NCBI GenBank assembly: GCA_020636045.1
Contig: JACJYP010000019.1
Span: 1-37,067, forward strand
DNA length: 37,067 nt
Direction of reading: 5' to 3'
Origin: Lewinellaceae bacterium
GTDB taxonomy: Bacteria > Bacteroidota > Bacteroidia > Chitinophagales > Saprospiraceae
Position numbers and translations under genes: made by a program. This document shows positions 22,291-30,597 of the stretch, one piece after another (the stretch's first letter is position 1; each line of letters starts with the position of its first letter). Under the pieces are notes generated by a model that did no database searches, was not told the origin of the DNA, and saw only the letters and a program-made list of their open reading frames with translations.

Positions 22291-23085
22291 ATGTTCAACG
22301 ATCGTTTACCCGTTTCCCTGACCGTGCTCGCCATGGCCGGGGCCATGCTGCTTGCTTCCTGCGAAAACGCCGCTCCCAAAAAGGAGAACGCGCCGCCTGC
22401 CGACAATATCCTGAGCGATCAGGAAAAAGCCGACGGCTGGCAGTTGCTGTTCGACGGCAAAAGCCTGGCGGGATGGCACAAGTACGGCGGCGCGCCTGTG
22501 GGGAAAATGTGGATGGTGGACGACAACGCGATACACCTCAACGCCGTGCGCGAGGAAGGACATTGGCAAGCCGCCGACGGCGGCGACATCCTGACCGATA
22601 AAAGTTACGAGAATTTCGAACTGCAACTCGAGTGGAAGATCGACTCCTGCGGAAACTCGGGCATCATCTACCACATCGTGGAAGATACCTCCAAATACGC
22701 TTACCCCTGGATGACGGGCCCTGAAATGCAGGTGCTCGACAACAACTGCCATCCCGACGGCAAGATCCGCAAGCACCGCGCCGGCGACCTCTACGACCTG
22801 ATCGAGTGCAGCACGGAAACGGTGAAACCCGCCGGAGAGTGGAACGCCGTGCGCATCGTTTCACGCGACGGAAAAGTGGAGCAATGGCTCAACGGCACCA
22901 AAGTTGTGGAAATTCAGATGTTCGAGAACGGCCAGCCCACGCAGCAATGGCTCGACCTGATCGCCGGCAGCAAATTCCCGAAACAACCCGCACCCGATTT
23001 CGGCCTGTCCATGAAAGGCAACCTTTCGCTGCAGGACCACGGCGACAAAGTCTGGTACAAGAACATCAAAGTCAGAACCTTCTGA
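22291..23085 (+). CDS. DUF1080 (3-keto-disaccharide hydrolase-like) lipoprotein
   Basis: A 264-residue lipoprotein (lipobox LASC, Cys24). The DUF1080 jelly-roll domain fills residues about 45-264: DGWQLLFDGKSLAGWHKYGG, a block ILTDKSYENFELQLEWKI, then GNSGIIYHIVED, and the end WYKNIKVRTF. The family is linked to glucoside 3-dehydrogenase pathways, where some members hydrolyse 3-keto-glycosides; many are uncharacterised, so the substrate is unknown. The start is set by the signal peptide. The gene is convergent with the radical SAM gene 68 bp away. Confidence 0.88.
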   Translation: MFNDRLPVSLTVLAMAGAMLLASCENAAPKKENAPPADNILSDQEKADGWQLLFDGKSLAGWHKYGGAPVGKMWMVDDNAIHLNAVREEGHWQAADGGDILTDKSYENFELQLEWKIDSCGNSGIIYHIVEDTSKYAYPWMTGPEMQVLDNNCHPDGKIRKHRAGDLYDLIECSTETVKPAGEWNAVRIVSRDGKVEQWLNGTKVVEIQMFENGQPTQQWLDLIAGSKFPKQPAPDFGLSMKGNLSLQDHGDKVWYKNIKVRTF

Positions 23086-23153
23086 TAGAAGAGGCAGTTG
23101 GCAGTGACTTCAGGCAGTAGCACCCAAGTTTTATAAAAACAGTAGCCGGGCTC

Positions 23154-24227
23154 TTAAAACAGCCGCAACTGCGGCGTCTTGAACTGCTCGTGCAAGTCCA
23201 GGTTGTAGGGCGGCATTTTCCGGCCTTTCAAAAACTTTTCCTTCGCGATCCGGAACTGTTCGTGCACCATCGCGGCGACCTGCCCTTCGCCGCGCATGCG
23301 GTTGCCAAAGCGTTTTTCGAATAACTGGCCTCCGTGGGTATCACGGATGCGATTGAGCACGCGGTCGGCACGGTCGGGCATGGTTTTGCGCAGCCAGTCT
23401 TCAAAAATAACCGCCACGTCGCCATTCAGGCGCACCATGGTGTGCCCTACCGCCGAAGCGCCGCGTTCGGCCACCTCCTTTACCAACGGGAGCACTTCGT
23501 GATCGTTGAGTCCAGGAATGATGGGCGCCATCATCACAAACACCGGAATCCCCGCAGCCGACAAGGTCTCCACGGTTTTCAGGCGTTGCTGCACCGTGGC
23601 GGTACGCGGCTCCAGAAATTGCCGCAATTCTTCGTTCAGGGTAGTGATGCTGATCGCCACACCGGTCAGTCGTTCGGAGGCGAGTTGTTGCAACAGGTCG
23701 ATGTCGCGCAGCACCAGGCTGTTTTTGGTGATCAGGCCGACCGGATGGCGGTATTTCCAGAATACTTCCAGGCAGGCGCGCGTGATGCCGAACTTTCGCT
23801 CTGCCGGCTGGTAGATATCGGTATTCCCTGCAAACATCACGGGCGAAGCCTTCCACGACTTCTTTTTCAGTTCCTGCTCCAGCAACGCGGCGGCATTTTT
23901 CTTGACCAGGATCTTGCGTTCGAAGTCGAGCCCGGCGCTGTACCCCCAGTAAGGGTGGGTGTTGCGGGCGTAGCAGTAAATGCAGCCGTGCTCGCATCCC
24001 TGGTAGGGGTTCATGCTCCATTCCAGGGGAATATCGGGGCTCGTCACCCGGTTGAGGATGGTTTTGGGATGGGTCTCCAGGTATTCCGTTTTCAGCGATG
24101 TATCCTCCCATTCTTCGCGTGCCATCGCCCAATCGAGCGGCTGATCGTCGCGAACGGTCTTTTCGTAGACGGAAGAAGGGTTGATCTGGGCGCCGCGGCC
24201 GCGGAGAAATGGCGTATTTGCCGGCAT
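23154..24227 (-). CDS. Radical SAM protein, PA0069 family
   Basis: A 357-residue radical SAM protein. The CxxxCxxC cluster motif is Cys78, Cys82, Cys85 (GCEHGCIYCYARN). The surroundings MNPYQGCEHGCIYCYARNTH, VMFAGNTDIYQPAERKFGIT and GLITKNSLVLRDIDLL are characteristic of the PA0069/SplB-like group, whose reaction is not established to my knowledge. The start at 24227 is chosen over 24242 because the -7 element TATATTTG covers 24249-24242. It is divergent from the O-antigen-ligase-like gene. Confidence 0.88.
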   Translation of the reverse strand: MPANTPFLRGRGAQINPSSVYEKTVRDDQPLDWAMAREEWEDTSLKTEYLETHPKTILNRVTSPDIPLEWSMNPYQGCEHGCIYCYARNTHPYWGYSAGLDFERKILVKKNAAALLEQELKKKSWKASPVMFAGNTDIYQPAERKFGITRACLEVFWKYRHPVGLITKNSLVLRDIDLLQQLASERLTGVAISITTLNEELRQFLEPRTATVQQRLKTVETLSAAGIPVFVMMAPIIPGLNDHEVLPLVKEVAERGASAVGHTMVRLNGDVAVIFEDWLRKTMPDRADRVLNRIRDTHGGQLFEKRFGNRMRGEGQVAAMVHEQFRIAKEKFLKGRKMPPYNLDLHEQFKTPQLRLF

Positions 24228-24241
24228 AAAAAGTATTTGCA

Positions 24242-24249
24242 CAAATATA
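24242..24249 (-). promoter_or_regulatory. -7 promoter element of the radical SAM gene
   Basis: TATATTTG on the minus strand fits TAnnTTTG fully, 14 bp before the ATG at 24227. Confidence 0.6.
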
Positions 24250-24362
24250 ACACAAATTAGATCGAATCATTCTGATTATAAAACATTAAATTTATAAAAG
24301 CAACAACATTTTAAGTCTGAATGAAGCCTGTAATCGCACAAAATACCCGGCCCTTTATTTCA

Positions 24363-24370
24363 TACCTTCG
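24363..24370 (+). promoter_or_regulatory. -7-like element of the O-antigen-ligase-like gene
   Basis: TACCTTCG differs from TAnnTTTG at one base and ends 6 bp before the ATG at 24377, so the message would have almost no leader. Confidence 0.4.
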
Positions 24371-24376
24371 CTGCCC

Positions 24377-25600
24377 ATGCATCAAATACCGGCCTGGCTC
24401 CACCGGGCTTACCTGCTGTTGTTTGCCCTGTTGCCCTGGTCGTTCGAATATTCATTCGGGACCTGGACGCTCGATGTGCCGGCCGAGCCGTTGACAGCCG
24501 TAGTGGGGATTGGGTTGATCTTTCCCGTCATGCAAAGCATGCCGTATTGGCGCGCGGGCTGGAAACACCACCTGCCTGTAGCGGCTGGCGCGCTTTGGTT
24601 GTGCTGGATGGCCGTCTGTGCTGCCTGCTCGGCCATACCGCTCGTTTCGTGGAAGTATTGGTTTGTGGAAGCCGGGCACTGGTGGGTTTTCGCAGCGGGC
24701 GCCGCCTTGTTTCCGGCCACCTGGCGCGCAGGAATGAAGTTGTTCGGCCTTTCCATGGCCGGGATGGTTGTTTACACCCTGCTACACCACGCGACTTATC
24801 ATTTTCGCCCCGACCAGGCGCTGCTGGCGCCCATGCCCTTTTTTCCCGAAAATACCCTGTACGCAGCGGTGCTGGCCATGATCGTTTTCGACGCGGCGAC
24901 AGCACGGGACCGGCGCCGGTTTTTGCTGCCGGTATTCCTGACCGGCCTGTTCTTTTCTTTCAGTGTGGGGGCCTGGCTGTCAATTCTGCTTGCGGTACCG
25001 GTCGGATTGGTTTTCCTTTTCCGGGAAAAATGGCGCTGCTTTTTGTTTGCGGGCGCTGCAATCTGTCTTGCGCTGGTGGCATTCCGCCATGTCATTTTCG
25101 AAAAACTCGCCCCCACATGGCGTCAAAGCGTATCGGTGCAGGAACGCCTGAACCGCTATTCCTGTGCCTTTCGCATGACACAGGTGCGCCCCTGGACGGG
25201 TTTCGGGCCGGGTACTTTCCAGTTTTGCTACTTTCCGTACCAACGGACGGAGGAAATGACGCGCATCAGCCTGACGGAACCGATTGCCGGGCGCTCGCCG
25301 GATACCTTCGGCAGGGGCGGCGGGGTGCATTCGGAATACTGGCAGGCAATGTCGGAAACGGGCGTACCCGGGCTCATGCTGTTCCTGGTGCTCGCGGCAT
25401 CCATCCTCACAACAGTTTTCCGACGGGCCTGGCAAGCCGAACGGCGGCACGACCGCCTCCTCGCCCTGGCATTTGCCCTGGGCCTGCTGAGTTTTTTTCT
25501 GCACGGCACGGCGAACAACTTCATGCACGACGGGCGTATCGCCGCACTGGTGTGGGGCATGGCGATAGCAGCAGGGAGGGAAAACGGTGATAATGGGTAG
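24377..25600 (+). CDS. O-antigen ligase/polymerase-family membrane protein
   Basis: A 407-residue polytopic inner-membrane protein with about ten hydrophobic helices. The large periplasmic loop holds the Wzy_C-type blocks ERLNRYSCAFRMTQVRPWTG, GFGPGTFQFCYFPYQ and later HSEYWQAMSETGVPGL, typical of O-antigen ligases and polymerases that move sugar chains from undecaprenyl carriers. The donor and acceptor are unknown; no glycosyltransferase genes are near, so this is an orphan. The stop is 2 bp from the convergent proline dehydrogenase stop, with no room for a terminator. Confidence 0.85.
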   Translation: MHQIPAWLHRAYLLLFALLPWSFEYSFGTWTLDVPAEPLTAVVGIGLIFPVMQSMPYWRAGWKHHLPVAAGALWLCWMAVCAACSAIPLVSWKYWFVEAGHWWVFAAGAALFPATWRAGMKLFGLSMAGMVVYTLLHHATYHFRPDQALLAPMPFFPENTLYAAVLAMIVFDAATARDRRRFLLPVFLTGLFFSFSVGAWLSILLAVPVGLVFLFREKWRCFLFAGAAICLALVAFRHVIFEKLAPTWRQSVSVQERLNRYSCAFRMTQVRPWTGFGPGTFQFCYFPYQRTEEMTRISLTEPIAGRSPDTFGRGGGVHSEYWQAMSETGVPGLMLFLVLAASILTTVFRRAWQAERRHDRLLALAFALGLLSFFLHGTANNFMHDGRIAALVWGMAIAAGRENGDNG

Positions 25601-25602
25601 CG

Positions 25603-26811
25603 TTACAAGCCGCGCCGGCCTACTTCTTCCTGAATGCGGATAAGTTCGCGGCCGACCGTGCCGGTCACGGATGAATTCTCCTGCGTCCGGCGAATGAGAT
25701 AGGGGATCACTTCCCTGACCTGCCCGTAAGGCACGTACTTGCTGACGCGGTATCCGGCGTTGGCAAGGTTGAAAGTCAGGTTGTCGCTCATGCCGAAGAG
25801 TTGGCTGAACATGGTGTGCGGATGGTCGTTGGGAATACGCCGTTTGGCCATCAGTTCCACCTGTAGTTCCGCGCTTTCGGCGTTGTGGCTGGCGTTGCAG
25901 AACGCCAGGGTTTCAAGGTGGTCGATGCAAAAGCGAATAGCGGTGTTGTAGTGGTCGTCGGTGGCGTTTTTATCCGGATTGATGGGGTTTTCATTGCCGT
26001 ACAATGCCGCGTAGAACGCTTCCTTTTCCATATATGCGCCGCGCACGAGTTTGGCGCCGAGCAAAAAGCCTGCTTTGCGGGCCCGGTCGTAGCTGTCGAT
26101 CAGGAATTGCAGGCGGTCTTTCCGGTACATCTGGAAGGTGTTGTACACCACCACGCGTTTTTTGTTGTAACGCTTCATCATGAGCCACACGAGGTGGTCG
26201 ATCGTATCCTGTATCCAGCTTTCCTCGGCGTCGATGTAGATGGAAACGCCCTTGTTGGCGGCATGGTAGCAGACGGCGTCGATGCGCTTGAGCACATTGC
26301 GGTATTCGCTGAGTTCCTCGCGGGTCAGCGTCGGGCGGTGCTGCACTTTTTCAAGCAGGTGAAAACGCGCCAGGCCGGTGATCTTGGTGCTGACGACCGG
26401 TATCGATTTCGAACGGGAAGCGAAATCGATGGCCCGGATGTTCTCGTTCATCGTGTGGTTAAAATCGATCTCCGTTTCTTTTGCTTCGGCCCCGTAATCA
26501 AGGATGGTCAGGGTGTTGTGCGCTGCCAGGCGGTCGATATTGCCCTGGCTGTCAAGCAGAGTGGTGCCGCCGACAAACTGTTCGAAAATAGTATTTTTTA
26601 CGACGGTTTCTGCAAAAGGAAAGCCGTTCTCGATCGCCCAGAGCCCGAATTTGGATCCGTATTTCACCAGCCAGGGGATGCTCATGAGCCTGAACAGCCA
26701 GGCAGACTTCTTCAATTCCCGGTCGCTCAAATGCGAAAAGGCGATCTCCGTGTTGTTGAAATCGATCTTCCCTTGATTCGACGGTTTGGCCTGATCTGAA
26801 GAATTTGCCAT
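25603..26811 (-). CDS. Proline dehydrogenase
   Basis: A 402-residue FAD enzyme of the PRODH family that oxidises proline to pyrroline-5-carboxylate; single-domain, without the P5C dehydrogenase half of PutA. Family blocks: GVSIYIDAEESW, LGAKLVRGAYMEKE, ATDDHYNTAIRFCIDH, and the substrate-side YVPYGQVREVIPYLIRRTQE. It follows aroE by 51 bp on the minus strand and is probably read from the same transcript, though the functions are unrelated. No own promoter of the TAnnTTTG type was found. Confidence 0.93.
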   Translation of the reverse strand: MANSSDQAKPSNQGKIDFNNTEIAFSHLSDRELKKSAWLFRLMSIPWLVKYGSKFGLWAIENGFPFAETVVKNTIFEQFVGGTTLLDSQGNIDRLAAHNTLTILDYGAEAKETEIDFNHTMNENIRAIDFASRSKSIPVVSTKITGLARFHLLEKVQHRPTLTREELSEYRNVLKRIDAVCYHAANKGVSIYIDAEESWIQDTIDHLVWLMMKRYNKKRVVVYNTFQMYRKDRLQFLIDSYDRARKAGFLLGAKLVRGAYMEKEAFYAALYGNENPINPDKNATDDHYNTAIRFCIDHLETLAFCNASHNAESAELQVELMAKRRIPNDHPHTMFSQLFGMSDNLTFNLANAGYRVSKYVPYGQVREVIPYLIRRTQENSSVTGTVGRELIRIQEEVGRRGL

Positions 26812-26862
26812 GTTAATGAGGATCGGTTAGCACTTTGTGCCCTGCAAGGTCGCGTTGTCCGG

Positions 26863-27606
26863 TCAGTTCCACCGCTTCCAGGAGGCTTCTGCCTGTAACT
26901 GCAACATTTCCAGTCCGTTTTTTACAGCACAGCCGCGCGCGCGGGCACGCTGCAAAAGTAGTGTTTCGGCAGGATTGTACACGAGGTCATATACCAAATG
27001 TTCGGAACTAAGTCGTTCAAACGGCACATCGGGGCATTGTTCCACCTCCGGATGGGTTCCCAGGGGGGTGGTATTGATAATTATATCGAACAGTTCCGGC
27101 GCCAGGCGCCGGAACTGTTCGTAGGAGATATGGCCCTGCCCTGCCGGGTTGCGCGACACGAACTGATACGGAATGGCGCATTGCCGCAGGGCATAAGCGA
27201 CCGCTTTGGAAGCACCGCCGGTGCCCAATATCACCGCCCGGCGGCTTGCTGTCGTCCATTTTCCGCCGTCAAGATTTTTCAGTGACTGCCCGAATCCCTC
27301 GGCGTCGGTGTTATAGCCGGTCAGTTTGCCACGCTCCACCCTGATCGAATTCACGGCACCGATGGCACGGGCGGTATCGTCGACCTCGTCGAGCATCGCC
27401 ACGACCGATTCCTTGTGCGGAATGGTCACACCCAAACCGCGCAATGCCGGGTTGGCCCTGAGCAGGGCAGGCAAACCAGACAGATCGGGCAGCGGAAACA
27501 ATTCAAACCGCGCATCATCGATGCCTTCACGATCAAACTTTTCCGTAAAATATTTTTTGGAAAATGAGTGCCCGAGCGGATACCCGATCAGTCCGTACAG
27601 TCTCAT
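26863..27606 (-). CDS. aroE: Shikimate dehydrogenase
   Basis: A 247-residue NADP enzyme of the shikimate pathway (aromatic amino acids). Substrate residues: Ser14 and Ser16 (GHSFSKKYF), Lys65 (VTIPHKES), Asn86 (GAVNSI), Asp101 (GYNTDAEGFGQ). The cofactor loop is GTGGASKAV (128-136). The length is slightly below the usual 260-290. The start at 27606 (MRLYGLIGYP) is chosen because it begins the family's first strand; it lies 5 bp after the stop of the DUF4139 gene, so co-transcription is expected. Confidence 0.93.
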   Translation of the reverse strand: MRLYGLIGYPLGHSFSKKYFTEKFDREGIDDARFELFPLPDLSGLPALLRANPALRGLGVTIPHKESVVAMLDEVDDTARAIGAVNSIRVERGKLTGYNTDAEGFGQSLKNLDGGKWTTASRRAVILGTGGASKAVAYALRQCAIPYQFVSRNPAGQGHISYEQFRRLAPELFDIIINTTPLGTHPEVEQCPDVPFERLSSEHLVYDLVYNPAETLLLQRARARGCAVKNGLEMLQLQAEASWKRWN

Positions 27607-27611
27607 CGCAA

Positions 27612-29222
27612 TCAGAGATTTACATACACTTTGTAGGAATATTTCCACTTCTTTTCTTCGCCCGGCTTGAGTTCAATCGCCCATTCGAGTTCGAATGACG
27701 GATTGGCGCGCAGGGTTGCCTGCTCCTGGGTGGTTGTCCAGCCCTGTTCCGACGACAAGGGCATGCCCTCCAGGCTGCGTTTGACCTTCAGCCGCACGGT
27801 TTCATTTTTATAATTCGTCACGCACACCTGCCCTTCCACGGTCACTTCGTCGTAGGTGCGGCTGAAAAACCGGAAAGCGTCTTCCTTTCGGCCGACATCG
27901 CCTTCGCCGTTCGTCACCTTGATCTCGGGAGTCTCGGCTATTTTGACCTTACATTTTGCCCCGGCAGGCGTATACGGCAATTTGTCCTGGCTGAGCGGGT
28001 ACATGACGTCGCCGGATTGGGAGTTAATGTTAACAACGCCGGTGGTAAAGGGCGTCTTGACAGGATTGGTGAACTCGACGAAATGCGCTACCTGGTTCTT
28101 TAGCTCCTCCTGATTGCGGCTTTGGTTGTAATAACCCGAAAAACTGCCCGGACCGGCGGCCGGAAGGCGGCATTCGTAAAAGTGCTCCGGCTCGATAGCC
28201 GTTTCAAATACGGGCACCTGGTAGCGGCTGTTTTTCGGAAAAGTGCCCGGACGAACGGTATAAAAGAAAAAATCTTCGGCCTGCGCACCTTCGGCATTTT
28301 CCCCTCCCGGTTCCACAAAAGCATCTTCGTATGTGGCATTGGGTCGTATATAGTTGTTATATCCGAGCGCCGATTGCTGCATGTTGTTCAGAAATACATT
28401 ACCGCGATAAGGCGTCACCGGATCCGCGCCGAAAAAAACCATCCAGTCGGGGCGGTTGGCAAAAGAAAAATTCGGCACCCCTACCGCGAGGCGCAGTTCG
28501 GCGTCGCCGAGGTCTTCGGCGTCATTGATGATCTCGGCGCGTAGGCTGAGGCGGCTTTTCCCTTTATCGGCCAGCGTCAGGCTGTACATGGGCAGCCAGC
28601 CCAGGTTGCCGGTGAGGTATAGCAGACCGATCTCCTGCTCGGCCTTGTCGCTCTTAAAGTTTGCCTGAAGCGACGGAACAGGCTTTTTCAGGGCAGTCCC
28701 GGCATCGGGGCAAATCACGGGCTCCTCGAAAAAATCGATCCGTGTGATCTGCAAACTGGAAAAAGTTGCCCAGGTGCCCGATTGGGTTTTGAGTTGCACC
28801 CAGTAATTATAGTTTGTCGCGGGATAGCCCGGCAGAGCGACCTTTTCCACTTTTGCGAGGGTGCCCGTCTCGACCGCTACGGGAGAAAAATTCAACCATA
28901 CCGAGACTTTTTTGCCCACATTGCAGGGCAGCAACGAGTTGAAGTTGCCGGGTTCAGGTATGCCGACCGAGTCGACTTTTGAAAAAACGGAAGAAAGATC
29001 ACCCGAAGCAGCGCTCAGCCAAAAGGTGCCGTACAGGGCATCAGGCAGATCGGTCATGACGTACCGGCCATCGCGCACCGGCACTTTTCCGGTCTTGTAG
29101 ACGAGCGACTGGTTGTTTTTGAAAACGGTGACGGTACGCGGGTTCAGGAGTTTGGCAGGGCCTTGGGCAATGGCCGCGGCGGCAAACAGCGCGGCCGCGG
29201 CGAGGAGGATCGTCTTTTTCAT
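27612..29222 (-). CDS. DUF4139-like exported protein
   Basis: A 536-residue secreted protein. The signal peptide ends near residue 19 (AAIAQ). The N-terminal half is a mucoidy-inhibitor-like beta domain (VTVFKNNQSLVYKTGKVPVR; YVMTDLPDALYGTFWLSAAS). The C-terminal half is DUF4139-like: IGLLYLTGNLGWLPMYSLTL, then LRAEIINDAEDLGDAELRLA and the end ELKPGEEKKWKYSYKVYV. The function of the family is unknown. It is first in a minus-strand run with aroE and the proline dehydrogenase gene. Confidence 0.8.
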   Translation of the reverse strand: MKKTILLAAAALFAAAAIAQGPAKLLNPRTVTVFKNNQSLVYKTGKVPVRDGRYVMTDLPDALYGTFWLSAASGDLSSVFSKVDSVGIPEPGNFNSLLPCNVGKKVSVWLNFSPVAVETGTLAKVEKVALPGYPATNYNYWVQLKTQSGTWATFSSLQITRIDFFEEPVICPDAGTALKKPVPSLQANFKSDKAEQEIGLLYLTGNLGWLPMYSLTLADKGKSRLSLRAEIINDAEDLGDAELRLAVGVPNFSFANRPDWMVFFGADPVTPYRGNVFLNNMQQSALGYNNYIRPNATYEDAFVEPGGENAEGAQAEDFFFYTVRPGTFPKNSRYQVPVFETAIEPEHFYECRLPAAGPGSFSGYYNQSRNQEELKNQVAHFVEFTNPVKTPFTTGVVNINSQSGDVMYPLSQDKLPYTPAGAKCKVKIAETPEIKVTNGEGDVGRKEDAFRFFSRTYDEVTVEGQVCVTNYKNETVRLKVKRSLEGMPLSSEQGWTTTQEQATLRANPSFELEWAIELKPGEEKKWKYSYKVYVNL

Positions 29223-29354
29223 GCTTAAAAGGGTGTTGTGATCATTCTGTTAACGAAAAAATGGATCGCCGGCGCTGTCTCGGCCGGCATCCCTGTGTAA
29301 GTAAGACGCACCTGAACCCGCGATTACATATCAAAAGCCCGAAAATAAGCACTG
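29223..29354. other. Intergenic leader of the DUF4139 gene
   Basis: This part of the 303-bp gap between divergent genes holds no credible ORF. It would be the about 125-nt leader of the DUF4139 transcript if the -7 element at 29362-29355 is used. Confidence 0.5.
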
Positions 29355-29362
29355 CAAAATTA
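29355..29362 (-). promoter_or_regulatory. -7 promoter element of the DUF4139-aroE run
   Basis: TAATTTTG on the minus strand fits TAnnTTTG fully. No clear -33 TTTG is seen. Confidence 0.5.
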
Positions 29363-29418
29363 AACGGCTGCTGAAGAAGATAAATAGCACCTTTTCAGTA
29401 TATTTTTCCGGCAAAAAG

Positions 29419-29450
29419 TTGATTTTTACAATAATTTCGGCAAAACTTTG
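29419..29450 (+). promoter_or_regulatory. Promoter upstream of the LOG-family gene
   Basis: TTG (29419-29421), 21-bp spacer and AAACTTTG (29443-29450), one base off the -7 consensus. Transcription would begin just ahead of the hairpin at 29466. Confidence 0.55.
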
Positions 29451-29465
29451 CAGCCGCAATGCACG

Positions 29466-29499
29466 AGAGCCTTTCCGATCCGATCGGAAAGGCTCTTTT
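29466..29499 (+). terminator. Terminator-like hairpin in the leader of the LOG-family gene
   Basis: AGAGCCTTTCCGATC (29466-29480) and GATCGGAAAGGCTCT (29482-29496) form perfect 15-bp complementary arms, then TTTT (29496-29499). Both flanking genes point away from each other, so no gene ends here; the element should act on the leader of the gene at 29526 or end a very short RNA. Confidence 0.75.
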
Positions 29500-29525
29500 G
29501 TCCTAACTTTTTAATAACTGTTATC

Positions 29526-30281
29526 ATGAATCAGGAAAAAGAAGCGAACGATGCCGCCTTAAAAGCACAAATGAACGGTGAAGCGCCGCATAAAATGAAA
29601 AAATGGAGCAAGATGCGCGGCGAAAATGCCTGGACAATGTTCAAGGTCATGGCTGAATTTGTGGACGGCTTCGAAACCCTCAACAAGATCGGTCCCTGCA
29701 TCTCCATATTCGGTTCGGCGCGCACCAAACCCGGCACGCACTACTACGAACTGGCGGTCAAGATCGCGAGCCGGCTCACGGAAGAGGGCTACGGCATCAT
29801 CACCGGCGGCGGCCCCGGCATCATGGAAGCCGGCAATAAAGGCGCCTGGATGAAAGGCGGCCCCTCTGTAGGGCTCAACATCGACCTGCCCTTCGAGCAA
29901 AACCACAACACCTTTATCGAGCCGGACAACAACCTGAAACACCGGTATTTCTTCGTGCGAAAGGTGATGTTCGTCAAATATGCCCAGGGCTTCGTCGTCA
30001 TGCCCGGCGGCTTCGGCACCCTCGACGAAATGTTCGAAGTGCTCACGCTGGTGCAGACCAAAAAGATCACACCCGTCCCCATCGTGCTGGTAGGAAAGGA
30101 GTTCTGGGCAGGTCTGAAAACCTGGATCATCGAGGTCATGCTCGAACGCCACCACAACATCAGCTCCGAAGACCTCGATCTCTTCTTCATCACCGACGAC
30201 CCCGACGAAGTAGTGCAATACGTCAACCAGTTTTACGCTGGCGACCGGGTGGAGAAATTGTCGCCCAATTTCGAATTGTAG
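29526..30281 (+). CDS. LOG-family protein (cytokinin riboside 5'-monophosphate phosphoribohydrolase-like)
   Basis: A 251-residue Rossmann-fold protein. ITGGGPGIMEAGNKGA (residues 92-107) and the defining PGGFGTLDE (160-168) mark the TIGR00730/LOG family, which cleaves nucleoside monophosphates to free base and ribose phosphate; the true substrate in most bacteria is uncertain. A charged extension of about 35 residues precedes the domain. The ATG at 29526 is chosen over 29448 because the hairpin at 29466-29499 and the promoter lie between them. Confidence 0.9.
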   Translation: MNQEKEANDAALKAQMNGEAPHKMKKWSKMRGENAWTMFKVMAEFVDGFETLNKIGPCISIFGSARTKPGTHYYELAVKIASRLTEEGYGIITGGGPGIMEAGNKGAWMKGGPSVGLNIDLPFEQNHNTFIEPDNNLKHRYFFVRKVMFVKYAQGFVVMPGGFGTLDEMFEVLTLVQTKKITPVPIVLVGKEFWAGLKTWIIEVMLERHHNISSEDLDLFFITDDPDEVVQYVNQFYAGDRVEKLSPNFEL

Positions 30282-30597
30282 GCTTTTTCAAGGCTGGTTT
30301 GTATGCCACCGCCGGAGCGAGGGCAATCAAATATTATTTTGCCAATATCAGCCAAAAACGCCTCGTTCAGAATTCGATTTTGAATAAAACAGGCTATCTG
30401 AAACTATCTATTTCTGTTTTACGAAGGCGACAGAAATGAAAACTCACTTTTAATTCTGCCGGACGCCTGCCCTAAAACGCGGCGTCCGCCTTATCTTTGC
30501 CCCGCCGTTGCGAACACCACCTCCGGTTCCGGACGATTCGCCCCCAGCCCGACGGCACTTGCGCATGCTCATTGCCTAACCAGTTAAAACGAAATTT
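30282..30597. other. Intergenic region and leader before pckA
   Basis: No credible gene in 316 bp. AT-rich in the first half. An inverted repeat GGACGCC (30461-30467) / GGCGTCC (30481-30487) lies just upstream of the -7 element at 30492, where a -33 element would be expected. The region from about 30506 to 30597 would be a leader of about 90 nt. Confidence 0.55.
30492..30499 (+). promoter_or_regulatory. -7 promoter element of pckA
   Basis: TATCTTTG fits TAnnTTTG fully. No TTTG is found at -33; the 7-bp inverted repeat at 30461-30487 overlaps that position and is a candidate regulator site. Confidence 0.65.

Noticed and set aside
23334..24260. 308-residue open frame on the plus strand across the radical SAM gene
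   Set aside because: The minus strand has the CxxxCxxC motif and a promoter; the plus-strand product looks like a frame shadow.
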